DNA of 18,042 nt from DASUAO01 sp046484625 (GTDB lineage: Bacteria; Actinomycetota; Acidimicrobiia; IMCC26256; PALSA-555): contig JAWOIO010000024.1 in assembly GCA_046484625.1 (NCBI GenBank), positions 1-18,042 on the forward strand, read 5' to 3'. The position numbers and the translations under genes are program-made. How positions within the stretch are numbered: position 1 is the stretch's first letter; every line of letters begins with the position of its first letter. The notes under the pieces are model-generated. The model saw only the letters and a program-made list of their open reading frames with translations. It made no database searches and had not been told where the DNA came from. Positions 1-6,667 of the stretch are shown piece by piece.

Positions 1-508
1 GCTCCCACTGCAGGGTCACCGCCGGTACCGGCTCGGGCACGCCACGCAGCTCGAGCTCCCCGATCGACGCGAAGGAGTGGTCCGACTTGCGGGCCATCAT
101 CGAGACCAGCTCGGTGGTGATGATCTGGCCCGCCTCGCACTTCGCGCACAGGCGGGCGGCCTCGACGACAGGCTCGCCGAAGTAGTCGCCGTCCTCCTCG
201 GTCGCGTCGCCGGTCGACAACCCGACCCGGATGCCGAGGGGTTCCTTGCCACTCGAGTTGTGGCGCTCGATCGCCTGCTGCATCGCGACGCTGCCGTTGA
301 GCGCGGAGGTCAGGCCCGGGAACACGACCATCAGGCCATCGCCGAGGTTCTTCACCTCGCTGCCGCCGTGGGCCTCCATCGCGCCGCGCAGCAGTCCGAA
401 GTGCACGAGCCGCAGGGCTTCGGTCGCTTGGGGGCCCAGACGGGACGACATCTCCGTCGAGCCCACGAGGTCCGTGAACACCACGTTGATGGCGACGGCC
501 TGGCTCAT
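1..508 (-). CDS. Class III adenylate/guanylate cyclase catalytic domain (partial, C-terminus outside window)
   Basis: The reverse frame from the ATG at 506-508 (MSQAVAINVVFTDLVGST) stays open to the window edge, giving about 169 residues. It has the landmarks of a CHD cyclase domain: FTDLVGST with the first metal-binding Asp near residue 12, KNLGDGLMVVF with the second metal Asp, a GLSTGD strand, and FGEPVVEAARLCAKCEAGQI near the end. The family makes cAMP or cGMP from ATP or GTP in a two-metal reaction. The Asn normally four residues before the conserved Arg (NxxxR) is Val here, so the transition-state pair is incomplete. That is common in actinobacterial cyclase-like domains and makes catalytic activity uncertain. 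The start is chosen because an in-frame stop lies upstream near 584 and GAGGGG precedes the ATG. The C-terminal architecture cannot be seen. It lies 75 bp downstream of the Gmad2 gene on the same strand. Confidence 0.85.
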   Translation of the reverse strand, partial: MSQAVAINVVFTDLVGSTEMSSRLGPQATEALRLVHFGLLRGAMEAHGGSEVKNLGDGLMVVFPGLTSALNGSVAMQQAIERHNSSGKEPLGIRVGLSTGDATEEDGDYFGEPVVEAARLCAKCEAGQIITTELVSMMARKSDHSFASIGELELRGVPEPVPAVTLQWE

Positions 509-583
509 CCGGTCGATCCCCTCGGACGACAGGGGCCGTCGCTGTGGTGGGTGGTCAGGCCGAGGGTAGCGCCTCGAGGAGGG

Positions 584-1291
584 TCAGGCGTAGTGCACGC
601 GGACCACCGCAGTCTCCAGGATGCGCCCGTCCTCGGCCGAGACGGTGAAGAACACGATCGACCCCGAGGTCGCCCCGGGCGACGGGAACGCCAGCGTGTC
701 CTGGAACGGCCCGAGCTCGCCGTTGGCGCCGCCGGTCACGAAGCCGGACGCGATCGGTTGGTCTCGACCGTCGACGCGCACCTCGACCCGGACGGTCCCC
801 TCGAACGCCGTGCTGGTACCGGCGAGTGCAACGGGCGACGCGATCGTCGCGAGCGGCGTCGGCTGGGTGACCGTGATGTTCACCGTCGCGGTGCCGATCA
901 CGTACCAGGCGTCGTCCGGGCCGAGTCGACGCACGAAGACCGTGGAGACGGGACCGTCGGCGAAGGGCCGCACGTCGACCTCACCCGAACGGGCATCGCC
1001 CTGGCGGAAGGTCCCGACGAACGGGTCGACGAAGCCGACGACCTCGGTGACGAACGCGTTCGCGGCCGCGACCGGATCGGTGAAGCGAGTCGTGCCGGTC
1101 GGGGGGAACACGGCCGCTTCCGTGTCGTCGACCGGCACCGACGTGGTCGTGGTCGACGTGGATGTCGACGACGACGTCGAGGTCGGAGGAGCCGCGCGGT
1201 CGTCCCCACTCGTGGCGATCACGGTCGTCGCGATCCCGGCCGCGACGACCAGGATCGCGCCGATGATCCAGATACGCGACTGTCGGAACAT
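584..1291 (-). CDS. Membrane-anchored extracytoplasmic protein with Gmad2 immunoglobulin-like domain
   Basis: A 235-residue protein. Residues 6-27 form one hydrophobic N-terminal segment (IWIIGAILVVAAGIATTVIA) behind a basic start, which looks like a signal anchor; there is no lipobox Cys. A Ser/Thr/Pro-rich linker follows at about 36-54. A middle region (about 68-145) contains a DPVAAANAF stretch and FRQGDARSGEVDV. Residues about 149-232 match the Gmad2 fold pattern (SPVALAG, FEGTVRVEV, GPFQDTLAF, FFTVSAEDG). Gmad2 domains are extracytoplasmic Ig-like modules known from spore-germination proteins and many actinobacterial surface proteins; the ligand here is unknown. The ATG is preceded by GGAGG at good distance. 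It sits between the LLM oxidoreductase (139-bp gap) and the cyclase (75-bp gap) on the same strand, with no evident functional link. Confidence 0.82.
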   Translation of the reverse strand: MFRQSRIWIIGAILVVAAGIATTVIATSGDDRAAPPTSTSSSTSTSTTTTSVPVDDTEAAVFPPTGTTRFTDPVAAANAFVTEVVGFVDPFVGTFRQGDARSGEVDVRPFADGPVSTVFVRRLGPDDAWYVIGTATVNITVTQPTPLATIASPVALAGTSTAFEGTVRVEVRVDGRDQPIASGFVTGGANGELGPFQDTLAFPSPGATSGSIVFFTVSAEDGRILETAVVRVHYA

Positions 1292-1430
1292 GGCGGCCTC
1301 CGGCGCTCGTCGACGCGTTCAGCATGGCATCAACACGCGACCGTGGCCGGGACCTCGGAGGGGCCGTACGAGCAGCGCGAGACGGTGCCGTTTCCCGATT
1401 GTCTCCTCGACGTGAACGAGTGCTGTCGCG

Positions 1431-2372
1431 TCAGGCGAAGTGCGGGAGGACGTCCGCCGCCAACAGCTCCAGCGTCGCGTCGGCCGCGCGGTCGTGGGTG
1501 AAGAAGATGAACGAGGTGAACCCGGCGTCGACGTGCGCGCCGATGCGGTCGACGATCGCGTTCGGCGTGCCGAGGTACCCGCCTTCGTGGAGCCCCCATC
1601 CGGGGCCGGGGAACCGTCGCTCTGCCTTCGCCATCGCGTCCGTGAACGCCGGTTCGTCGGCAGCCGTCACGAGCACTGCTTCGATCGACATCCGGATCGA
1701 CGCGGGATCGCGACCGATCTTCTCACACTCGGCCGCGAGGGCGTCGCGCTTCCGGTCGAGCTCGCCCAGCGCATACGTGGGGATGTTCCAGACGTCCGCG
1801 TAGCGCGCGACGAGCGGCAGCGTCCGGCGCTCGCCCGCGCCCCCGACGTGGATCGGCGGGCGAGGTGTCTGCACGGGCCGAGGAAGGTTCGGCATGTCGT
1901 GGAGCCGGAAGTGCGCACCCTCGAAGGTCGTGAGCTCCGACGCGAACATCCGCGTGAGGATCTCGAGCGACTCGCCGAGCCGCTCCGACCGCTCGGCGAA
2001 CGACCCCCAGGCCATGCCCGCTCGCTGGTGCTCGGGCTCGTAGGACCCGCTCCCGATCCCGACGTCGAGGCGTCCACCCGAGATCACGTCGAGGGACGTC
2101 GCCATCTTGGCGAGCAGCGCCGGATGGCGGAACCCGTTGCACAGGACCAGGTGACCGACCCGGAGCGAGGTCGTCTGCGCGAGCAGCGCCGTCGCCAGGG
2201 TCCACCCCTCGAACGCCGGGGTGCTCGGGAGCTCGGGCCCGTAGAGGTGGTCGAAGAGCCAGAGCGACGAGAACCCCAGCTCCTCGCAGCGATGGGCCCG
2301 GTGGAGGAGGTCGGCGTACTCGAACGCGAGCTGCGGTGCGTAGATGCCGAAGTCCAGGGCCGGGGAGGTCAC
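1431..2372 (-). CDS. LLM-class (luciferase-like) F420- or flavin-dependent oxidoreductase
   Basis: A TIM-barrel luciferase-like monooxygenase of 313 residues from GTG 2372. Family landmarks are the N-terminal DFGIYAPQ strand, CEELGFSSLWLFDHLYGP, TSLRVGHLVLCNGFRHPALLAKMATSLDVISGGRLDVGIGSGSYEPEH, RPPIHVGGAGERRTLPLVARYADVWNI and a C-terminal barrel strand ending in IFFTHDRA. In actinobacteria these enzymes mostly use F420 (some FMN) for hydride transfer or Baeyer-Villiger and monooxygenase chemistry. The substrate cannot be read from sequence. The frame is open to 2540, but the extension would overlap the divergent MaoC gene and has no family similarity, so I start at GTG 2372. There is no Shine-Dalgarno there, but TACGTT lies 7 nt upstream, which suits a leaderless mRNA. 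Confidence 0.88.
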   Translation of the reverse strand: MTSPALDFGIYAPQLAFEYADLLHRAHRCEELGFSSLWLFDHLYGPELPSTPAFEGWTLATALLAQTTSLRVGHLVLCNGFRHPALLAKMATSLDVISGGRLDVGIGSGSYEPEHQRAGMAWGSFAERSERLGESLEILTRMFASELTTFEGAHFRLHDMPNLPRPVQTPRPPIHVGGAGERRTLPLVARYADVWNIPTYALGELDRKRDALAAECEKIGRDPASIRMSIEAVLVTAADEPAFTDAMAKAERRFPGPGWGLHEGGYLGTPNAIVDRIGAHVDAGFTSFIFFTHDRAADATLELLAADVLPHFA

Positions 2373-2379
2373 CGGCGGC

Positions 2380-2385
2380 AACGTA
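2380..2385 (-). promoter_or_regulatory. Putative -10 hexamer of a leaderless promoter (LLM oxidoreductase)
   Basis: On the minus strand TACGTT fits the TANNNT actinobacterial -10 and ends 7 nt before the GTG at 2372, with no Shine-Dalgarno between. No good -35 is visible. It lies in the 103-bp divergent intergenic region shared with the MaoC gene. Confidence 0.4.
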
Positions 2386-2475
2386 ACAGGGTCCGGGCTG
2401 GCGTCCCCCCGACCCCTTCGTGGCAGAGTGAGGTCCTTCACCCGACCATCGCTCGAGACCACGAGGAGCACGGAC

Positions 2476-3330
2476 ATGCCCATCAACCCCGACGCCGTCG
2501 GCACCGTCTCGGAGCCCGCAGAGGCGTCCTGGACGTCCAAGGACAGCCTCCTCTACGCGCTCGGCGTGGGTGCGGGCGCGACCGACCCCACCGGCTTCGA
2601 GCTCGAGTTCACCACCGAGAACAGCGCCGACGTGGAGCAGAAGGCCCTCCCGACGATGCCCGTCGTGATCAACGCGAGCGGCGGCGGCAACGTGATGGCG
2701 ACGATCGGCACCTTCGACTGGGCGATGCTCGTCCACGGTGAGCAGAGCATCACGCTGCACCAGCCGCTGCCCGTCGCCGGCACCGCCACGATGCAGGGCA
2801 AGGTCGCGGCGATCTACGACAAGGGCAAGGCCGCGATCGTGGTGCTCGAGAACGAGGCCAAGGACGCGAGCGGCAAGCCGCTGTTCACGACGTCGATGTC
2901 GGCCTTCATCCGTGGCGAAGGCGGATGGGGTGGCGACCGCGGCCCGAGTGGCCCGCGCAACGTCGCGCCCGACCGCGACCCCGACCAGATCGTGTCCTAC
3001 GACACACGCCCCGACCAGGCGCTGCTCTACCGGCTCAACGGCGACCGCAACCCGCTGCACTCCGACCCGTCGTTTGCCGCCCTCGCGGGCTTCCCGAAGC
3101 CGATCCTCCACGGGCTCTGCACCTACGGCTTCACCGGGCGCGCGCTGCTGCACGCCGTCTGCGGCAGTGACCCCGCGCGCTTCACGAGCATGGAGGGCCG
3201 GTTCTCGACGCCGGTCATGCCCGGCGACCGGCTCGACGTGAAGATCTGGGTCGACGGCAACGAGGCGATCTACCAGACGTGCGTGGGCGACAACGTCGTG
3301 CTCGACGCCGGCAAGCTCACCTTCTCGTAG
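2476..3330 (+). CDS. MaoC-family (R)-specific enoyl-CoA hydratase (hydratase-2 type double hotdog)
   Basis: A 284-residue protein of the length expected for a double-hotdog hydratase 2. An N-terminal degenerate hotdog (about 10-145) is followed by a C-terminal MaoC domain with YRLNGDRNPLHSDPSFAALAGF (about 185-206). This is the hydratase-2 signature with catalytic Asp190 and His195, and Asn replaces the usual Ser in YxLSGD. The family adds water stereospecifically to trans-2-enoyl-CoA to give (3R)-hydroxyacyl-CoA in beta-oxidation of fatty, branched or steroid side-chain acyl-CoAs. The start ATG has AGGAG seven bases upstream (2464-2468). It is followed after 4 bp by the HsaA-like flavoprotein, so the two are probably cotranscribed. 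The acyl-CoA substrate is unknown. Confidence 0.9.
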   Translation: MPINPDAVGTVSEPAEASWTSKDSLLYALGVGAGATDPTGFELEFTTENSADVEQKALPTMPVVINASGGGNVMATIGTFDWAMLVHGEQSITLHQPLPVAGTATMQGKVAAIYDKGKAAIVVLENEAKDASGKPLFTTSMSAFIRGEGGWGGDRGPSGPRNVAPDRDPDQIVSYDTRPDQALLYRLNGDRNPLHSDPSFAALAGFPKPILHGLCTYGFTGRALLHAVCGSDPARFTSMEGRFSTPVMPGDRLDVKIWVDGNEAIYQTCVGDNVVLDAGKLTFS

Positions 3331-3334
3331 CGTC

Positions 3335-4510
3335 ATGACCACGATCGCAGGCGACGTCGATCTGGTCGCGGCCGCACGCGGGCTCGCGCCGCTCATCGAG
3401 GCCGAGGCCGACGCGGCCGAGCTCGGCGGGACCATGACGACGCCCGTCGTGGACGCGTTCCACGACGCCGGGCTGTTCGGGCTGATGGTCCCTACCGCGC
3501 TGGGAGGATCGGAGGCGCCGGTCCGGACCGTGCTCGAGGTGTTCGAGGAGCTCGCCCGGGCCGACGGGTCCACGGGGTGGTCGCACATGGCCAACGCCAC
3601 CGCGACGTCGATGGCGGCGGTGTTCACCGGCGACGAGGCGTGCGAGGCGATCTTCGCCGACGCCGCCCACCGGATGCCCGCGGTAGCCGGGATGTTCGCG
3701 CCGCAGGGCTCGGCCGAGCTGGGCGACGACGGGAGCTACATGTTCACCGGCCGGTACGGCTTCGCCAGCGGGAGCGGACACGCGTCGTGGATCAGCGGTG
3801 GGGCGCTCGTGGTGCACAAGGGCGAGTTCGTGGCTCGGGCCGACGGGATGCCCGAGATGCGCGTCGCGTTCGTCCCGCGCGACCAGGTGGAGTTCCTCGA
3901 CAACTGGGACGTCCTCGGGCTGCAGGGAACCGGCAGCTACGACTACGCGCTCCATGACGTTGCCGTCGACGCCGGCTTCACGTTCCCGCTCCTCGACGCG
4001 GTCCCCCAACGCGGGGGACCGGTCTACGGCCTGAACGTGCTGGGGATCACCTCGATCGGGCACGCGGGATTCGCGCTCGGAGTCGGGAGGCGCGGGCTCG
4101 ACGAGGTGGTGCACATCGTCGCAGGGAAGGCGCGCCTCGGCGCGACGCCGGTGCGTGACCAGCAGCTGTTCCAGTACGAGCTCGGGTTCCACGACGCGGC
4201 CATGCGGGCTGCGCGAGCAGTCGTGTTCGAGTCGTTCGACGAGGTCGAAGCCGATCTCGAGGCGGGTCGGGAGCCGGGACCGGCGAAGCGCGGGCGTCTG
4301 CGTCAGGTCACCACGTACGCAACGCGTGTGGCGGCCGAGGCCGTGCGCTTCGCGTACACGTGGGCCGGCACGGACGCACTGCGGCAGCCGAGTGTGCTCG
4401 GCCGCTGCTTCCGCGACATCCACGCGGGGACCCAGCACCTCTTCGTCGACAACAACACGCTCAGCGACGCGGGTGCGCTGCTCCTCGGTGGATCGACCGT
4501 CGGGGACTAG
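3335..4510 (+). CDS. Acyl-CoA-dehydrogenase-fold flavoprotein, group D monooxygenase type (HsaA/HpaB-like)
   Basis: A 391-residue protein with the ACAD fold: helical N-terminus (AGLFGLMVPTALGGSE), central beta domain (GRYGFASGSGHASWISGGALV about 139-159; NWDVLGLQGTGSYDYALHDVAV about 190-211) and a C-terminal bundle of the Acyl-CoA_dh_2 type (RCFRDIHAGTQH, 357-368). The catalytic Glu of true acyl-CoA dehydrogenases (xxEGTSxxQ) is absent; the equivalent turn reads DIHAGTQH. This fits two-component flavin monooxygenases such as HsaA, HpaB and DszC, which take reduced flavin from a partner reductase and hydroxylate aromatic or polycyclic substrates. No reductase gene is in the window. The start follows the MaoC stop by 4 bp with no clear ribosome-binding site, which suggests translational coupling. 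Its stop overlaps that of the convergent membrane gene. Confidence 0.85.
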   Translation: MTTIAGDVDLVAAARGLAPLIEAEADAAELGGTMTTPVVDAFHDAGLFGLMVPTALGGSEAPVRTVLEVFEELARADGSTGWSHMANATATSMAAVFTGDEACEAIFADAAHRMPAVAGMFAPQGSAELGDDGSYMFTGRYGFASGSGHASWISGGALVVHKGEFVARADGMPEMRVAFVPRDQVEFLDNWDVLGLQGTGSYDYALHDVAVDAGFTFPLLDAVPQRGGPVYGLNVLGITSIGHAGFALGVGRRGLDEVVHIVAGKARLGATPVRDQQLFQYELGFHDAAMRAARAVVFESFDEVEADLEAGREPGPAKRGRLRQVTTYATRVAAEAVRFAYTWAGTDALRQPSVLGRCFRDIHAGTQHLFVDNNTLSDAGALLLGGSTVGD

Positions 4511-4986
4511 CCGACGCCGCCCGAGCTCCCCTCGTTCTCGTCCCGTGCCGTCTCGGCGCGGGCCACGGCCGCCGTGCGGCGGGATGCGAGCAGGGCGCCG
4601 AGCATCGCGAACGCCGACGCGATGACGAGGTTGCCGAAGATCTGTCCCGGGCGCAGGGCCGCGTCGTCGCCCCGGAAGAGCCCGCGGTCGTCCTCTCGGA
4701 TCACCCAGATGAGGATCCGGACGGGGATCCAGAGCACGAGGACACCGATTCCGGCAAGGGTCCCGTGCATCAGTGGGGTCTCGGTCTCGGTGCGCCCGGC
4801 GATCCAGCCGGCGACGAAGTACCCGACGAGGATCAGCACGAACAGGGGGTAGACCCACCCGCTGTCGTCGAAGTCGGTGATCTCACGGTCGAGGACCACG
4901 CGCAGCACGGTGACCGGGACGATGACGGCCAGCCCGGCGAGGGACCCTCGCAGCACGAGCCGCCAGCTGATCGTGCCCGGTTCCAC
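4507..4986 (-). CDS. Hypothetical membrane protein with four predicted transmembrane helices
   Basis: A 159-residue protein from GTG 4986. Four hydrophobic stretches are seen: LAGLAVIVPVTVLRVVL, WVYPLFVLILVGYFVAGWIAG, GTLAGIGVLVLWIPVRILIWVI and IFGNLVIASAFAMLGALLA. A charged loop (REDDRGLFRGDD) lies between helices 3 and 4, and the C-terminal tail is charged and Glu-rich. No family is recognised. The frame stays open far upstream, but those residues are antisense to whiB and the acyl-CoA dehydrogenase and look non-coding. GTG 4986 is chosen because the first helix follows at once and CATGAT lies 6 nt upstream, as in other leaderless starts here. It is divergent from whiB, and its stop codon overlaps that of the convergent gene in the tetranucleotide CTAG. 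Confidence 0.7.
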   Translation of the reverse strand: MEPGTISWRLVLRGSLAGLAVIVPVTVLRVVLDREITDFDDSGWVYPLFVLILVGYFVAGWIAGRTETETPLMHGTLAGIGVLVLWIPVRILIWVIREDDRGLFRGDDAALRPGQIFGNLVIASAFAMLGALLASRRTAAVARAETARDENEGSSGGVG

Positions 4987-5087
4987 GGCCCCATCATGAC
5001 GCGAGGCGTGGGCGACGCGGGGGTCGGGAGCGGCAGTGGAATACGCACGGTCCTCGCTTCGTTGTAGGTGTGCTCCCCCCGAATCAG

Positions 5088-5144
5088 GGCACGGGCGACC
5101 AGCACGGGCGAACCAGCACGGGCGAACCAGCACGGGCGAACCAG
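5088..5144 (+). repeat. 14-bp tandem repeat in the whiB leader
   Basis: Three exact adjacent copies of AGCACGGGCGAACC occupy 5101-5142. They are preceded by a 13-bp imperfect copy (5088-5100) and followed by the first two bases of a further copy. The array ends 10 bp before the whiB ATG, in the divergent intergenic region. The unit is not itself palindromic. Confidence 0.95.
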
Positions 5145-5154
5145 GTAGGTCACG

Positions 5155-5391
5155 ATGAGCAGCACATGGCGGGATCAGGCCCGGTGCCGGGGCATGGATC
5201 CACAAGTGTTCCACCCGGCGGAGGACGACGAGGTCGGCGCGGGGAGGGCGCTGGCGGTCTGTGCCGGCTGCCCGGTCCGCGAGCCATGCCTCGAGCTCGC
5301 GATCACCACCAAAGAGAAGGACGGGATCTGGGGTGGCCGCACGGCGCTCGAGCGGCGCCGACTCGTCCGGTCCCGGCGCGAGACGGCCTGA
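5155..5391 (+). CDS. WhiB-like iron-sulfur transcriptional regulator
   Basis: A short 78-residue Wbl protein. Four cysteines occur in the Wbl pattern: Cys11 (ARCRG), then Cys36, Cys39 and Cys45 (CAGCPVREPC), expected to ligate a [4Fe-4S] cluster. The GIWGG turn (57-61) and a basic C-terminus (ALERRRLVRSRR) follow, typical of the part that contacts sigma factor and DNA. Wbl proteins are confined almost entirely to Actinobacteria and their phages and act with the primary sigma factor in redox-, NO- or development-linked control. Which subclass (WhiB1/WblE-like or other) cannot be settled by eye. The leader carries a 14-bp tandem repeat array. It is divergent from a four-helix membrane protein and followed after 91 bp by an acyl-CoA dehydrogenase. 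Confidence 0.95.
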   Translation: MSSTWRDQARCRGMDPQVFHPAEDDEVGAGRALAVCAGCPVREPCLELAITTKEKDGIWGGRTALERRRLVRSRRETA

Positions 5392-5470
5392 TCGCGACCT
5401 GAGGCCGCCGCTCGAATCGCCGGGCCGACGCGGTGTTCGACGCGACAAGTCGATGTCGGGTCGGGGCCGG

Positions 5471-5476
5471 TAGCCT
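5471..5476 (+). promoter_or_regulatory. Putative -10 hexamer of a leaderless promoter (acyl-CoA dehydrogenase)
   Basis: TAGCCT fits TANNNT and ends exactly 6 nt before GTG 5483. No Shine-Dalgarno is present in this gap, so transcription probably starts at or next to the start codon. A -35 is not clear. Confidence 0.45.
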
Positions 5477-5482
5477 TCCCCG

Positions 5483-6649
5483 GTGCGCTTCGACCTCCCC
5501 TCCGAGCTCGTCGAGCTGCAGTCGACCGTCCGAAAGCTCGCGCAGGAGAAGGTCGCGCCCCGCGCCCGGGAGATCGACCGGACCGAGGAGTACCCGGAGG
5601 ACCTGTTCGAGCTCTTCGTGCAGTCCGGGCTCACCGGCCTGTGCATCCCCGAGGACCTCGGCGGGTCCGGTGCCGGGATCATGGGGCTGACCCTCGCGAT
5701 CGAGGAGGTCTCCAAGTACTCCCAGGCGGCGGCCCTCATGCTGCTCCTCACCCGGCTGCCGACCGGCCCGCTGCTGATCGCCGGGACGGACGACCAGAAG
5801 CGCCGGTACCTCACCCCGCTGGCCGAGGGGCGGGCCCGGGCGGCCTTCGGGCTCTCGGAGGTCCAGGCGGGCAGCGACGTCATGGGCATGCGGACCCGTG
5901 CGGTGCGCGACGGCGACGACTGGGTCCTCACCGGCACGAAGTGCTGGATGTCGGGTGTGCGCCAGGCCGACTGGTACTGCGTGTTCGCCAAGACGGGCCC
6001 GGTGGAGTCGCGGGCCCACGACAGCATCACCGCGTTCATCGTGGAGCGGGACGCGCCGGGCGTGAGCGTCGGGGGGGTCGACCGGAAGATGGGCGTCCGC
6101 GGCGTCGACACGGGCGAGCTGGTCCTCGACGGCGTCCGGGTCCCGCACGAGAACGTCATCGGCGACGTCGGCGGGTTCCGGCTCGCCATGCTCGGTCTCA
6201 ATTCGATGCGCCCGATCGTGGCCGCCCGTGGCATCGGGCTCGCGGAGGGCGCGCTCATGTACGCGGTCGAGTACGTCGAGCAGCGGGAGGCGTTCGGGCA
6301 GACGATCGCCGACTTCCAGGGGATCCAATGGAAGATCGCCGAGCTCGCAGCCGAGATCGAGGCCGCTCGCCTGCTCACCTATCGGGCAGCCTGGATGGCC
6401 GACCGCGGCGAGTTCACACGGGAGTTCGTCCCGTTCCTCTCGATGGCCAAGTACCACGCGACCGAGGTCGCCGTCCGGGTCTCCGGGGAGGCGCTCCAGA
6501 TGCTCGGCGCCGCCGGCTACATGGAGGACCACCCGCTCGAGCTCTACTACCGGGACGCCAAGCAGCTCACGATCGTCGAGGGCACGAGCCAGGTGCAGCT
6601 CGGCTTGATCGCCCGCGGGGTGCTCGATCGATCCCTCTGGTGGGACTGA
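5483..6649 (+). CDS. Acyl-CoA dehydrogenase
   Basis: A 388-residue enzyme of normal ACAD length that oxidises acyl-CoA to trans-2-enoyl-CoA with FAD, passing electrons to ETF. N-terminal helices include LPSELVELQSTVRKLAQEKVAPRAREID and GLCIPEDLGGSGAG. The FAD/substrate strand motif is AAFGLSEVQAGSDV followed by GTKCWMSGV. The C-terminal bundle has REAFGQTIADFQGIQWKIAEL and LGAAGYMEDHPLELYYRDAKQLTIVEGTSQVQ. Glu366 in IVEGTSQ is the catalytic base position of medium- and short-chain ACADs, so activity is expected. Chain-length preference is not visible. The start is GTG 5483, with a TAGCCT -10-like hexamer 6 nt upstream and no ribosome-binding site. trpD follows after 18 bp, so readthrough is likely even though the two are metabolically unrelated. 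Confidence 0.95.
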   Translation: MRFDLPSELVELQSTVRKLAQEKVAPRAREIDRTEEYPEDLFELFVQSGLTGLCIPEDLGGSGAGIMGLTLAIEEVSKYSQAAALMLLLTRLPTGPLLIAGTDDQKRRYLTPLAEGRARAAFGLSEVQAGSDVMGMRTRAVRDGDDWVLTGTKCWMSGVRQADWYCVFAKTGPVESRAHDSITAFIVERDAPGVSVGGVDRKMGVRGVDTGELVLDGVRVPHENVIGDVGGFRLAMLGLNSMRPIVAARGIGLAEGALMYAVEYVEQREAFGQTIADFQGIQWKIAELAAEIEAARLLTYRAAWMADRGEFTREFVPFLSMAKYHATEVAVRVSGEALQMLGAAGYMEDHPLELYYRDAKQLTIVEGTSQVQLGLIARGVLDRSLWWD

Positions 6650-6667
6650 CCCGATGAAGGACGGGCG

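Noticed and set aside
1052..1061. GAACGCGTTC palindrome as a LexA box
   Set aside because: The half-sites are separated by two bases instead of four, and it lies inside the Gmad2 coding region.
77..1501. 474-codon plus-strand open frame over the cyclase and Gmad2 genes
   Set aside because: Arg/Gly/Asp-rich composition typical of antisense frames in GC-rich DNA; the minus-strand frames carry clear domain motifs.
2373..2540. N-terminal extension of the luciferase-like oxidoreductase to an ATG at 2540
   Set aside because: It would overlap the start of the divergent MaoC gene, and the extra residues do not resemble the family, which begins near DFGIYAPQ.
1723..3627. 634-codon minus-strand open frame
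   Set aside because: Antisense to the MaoC and flavoprotein genes and out of frame with the luciferase-like gene; no recognisable motifs.
4987..6378. Upstream extension of the four-helix membrane protein
   Set aside because: It reads antisense through whiB and the acyl-CoA dehydrogenase with low-complexity Arg/Ser/Pro content.
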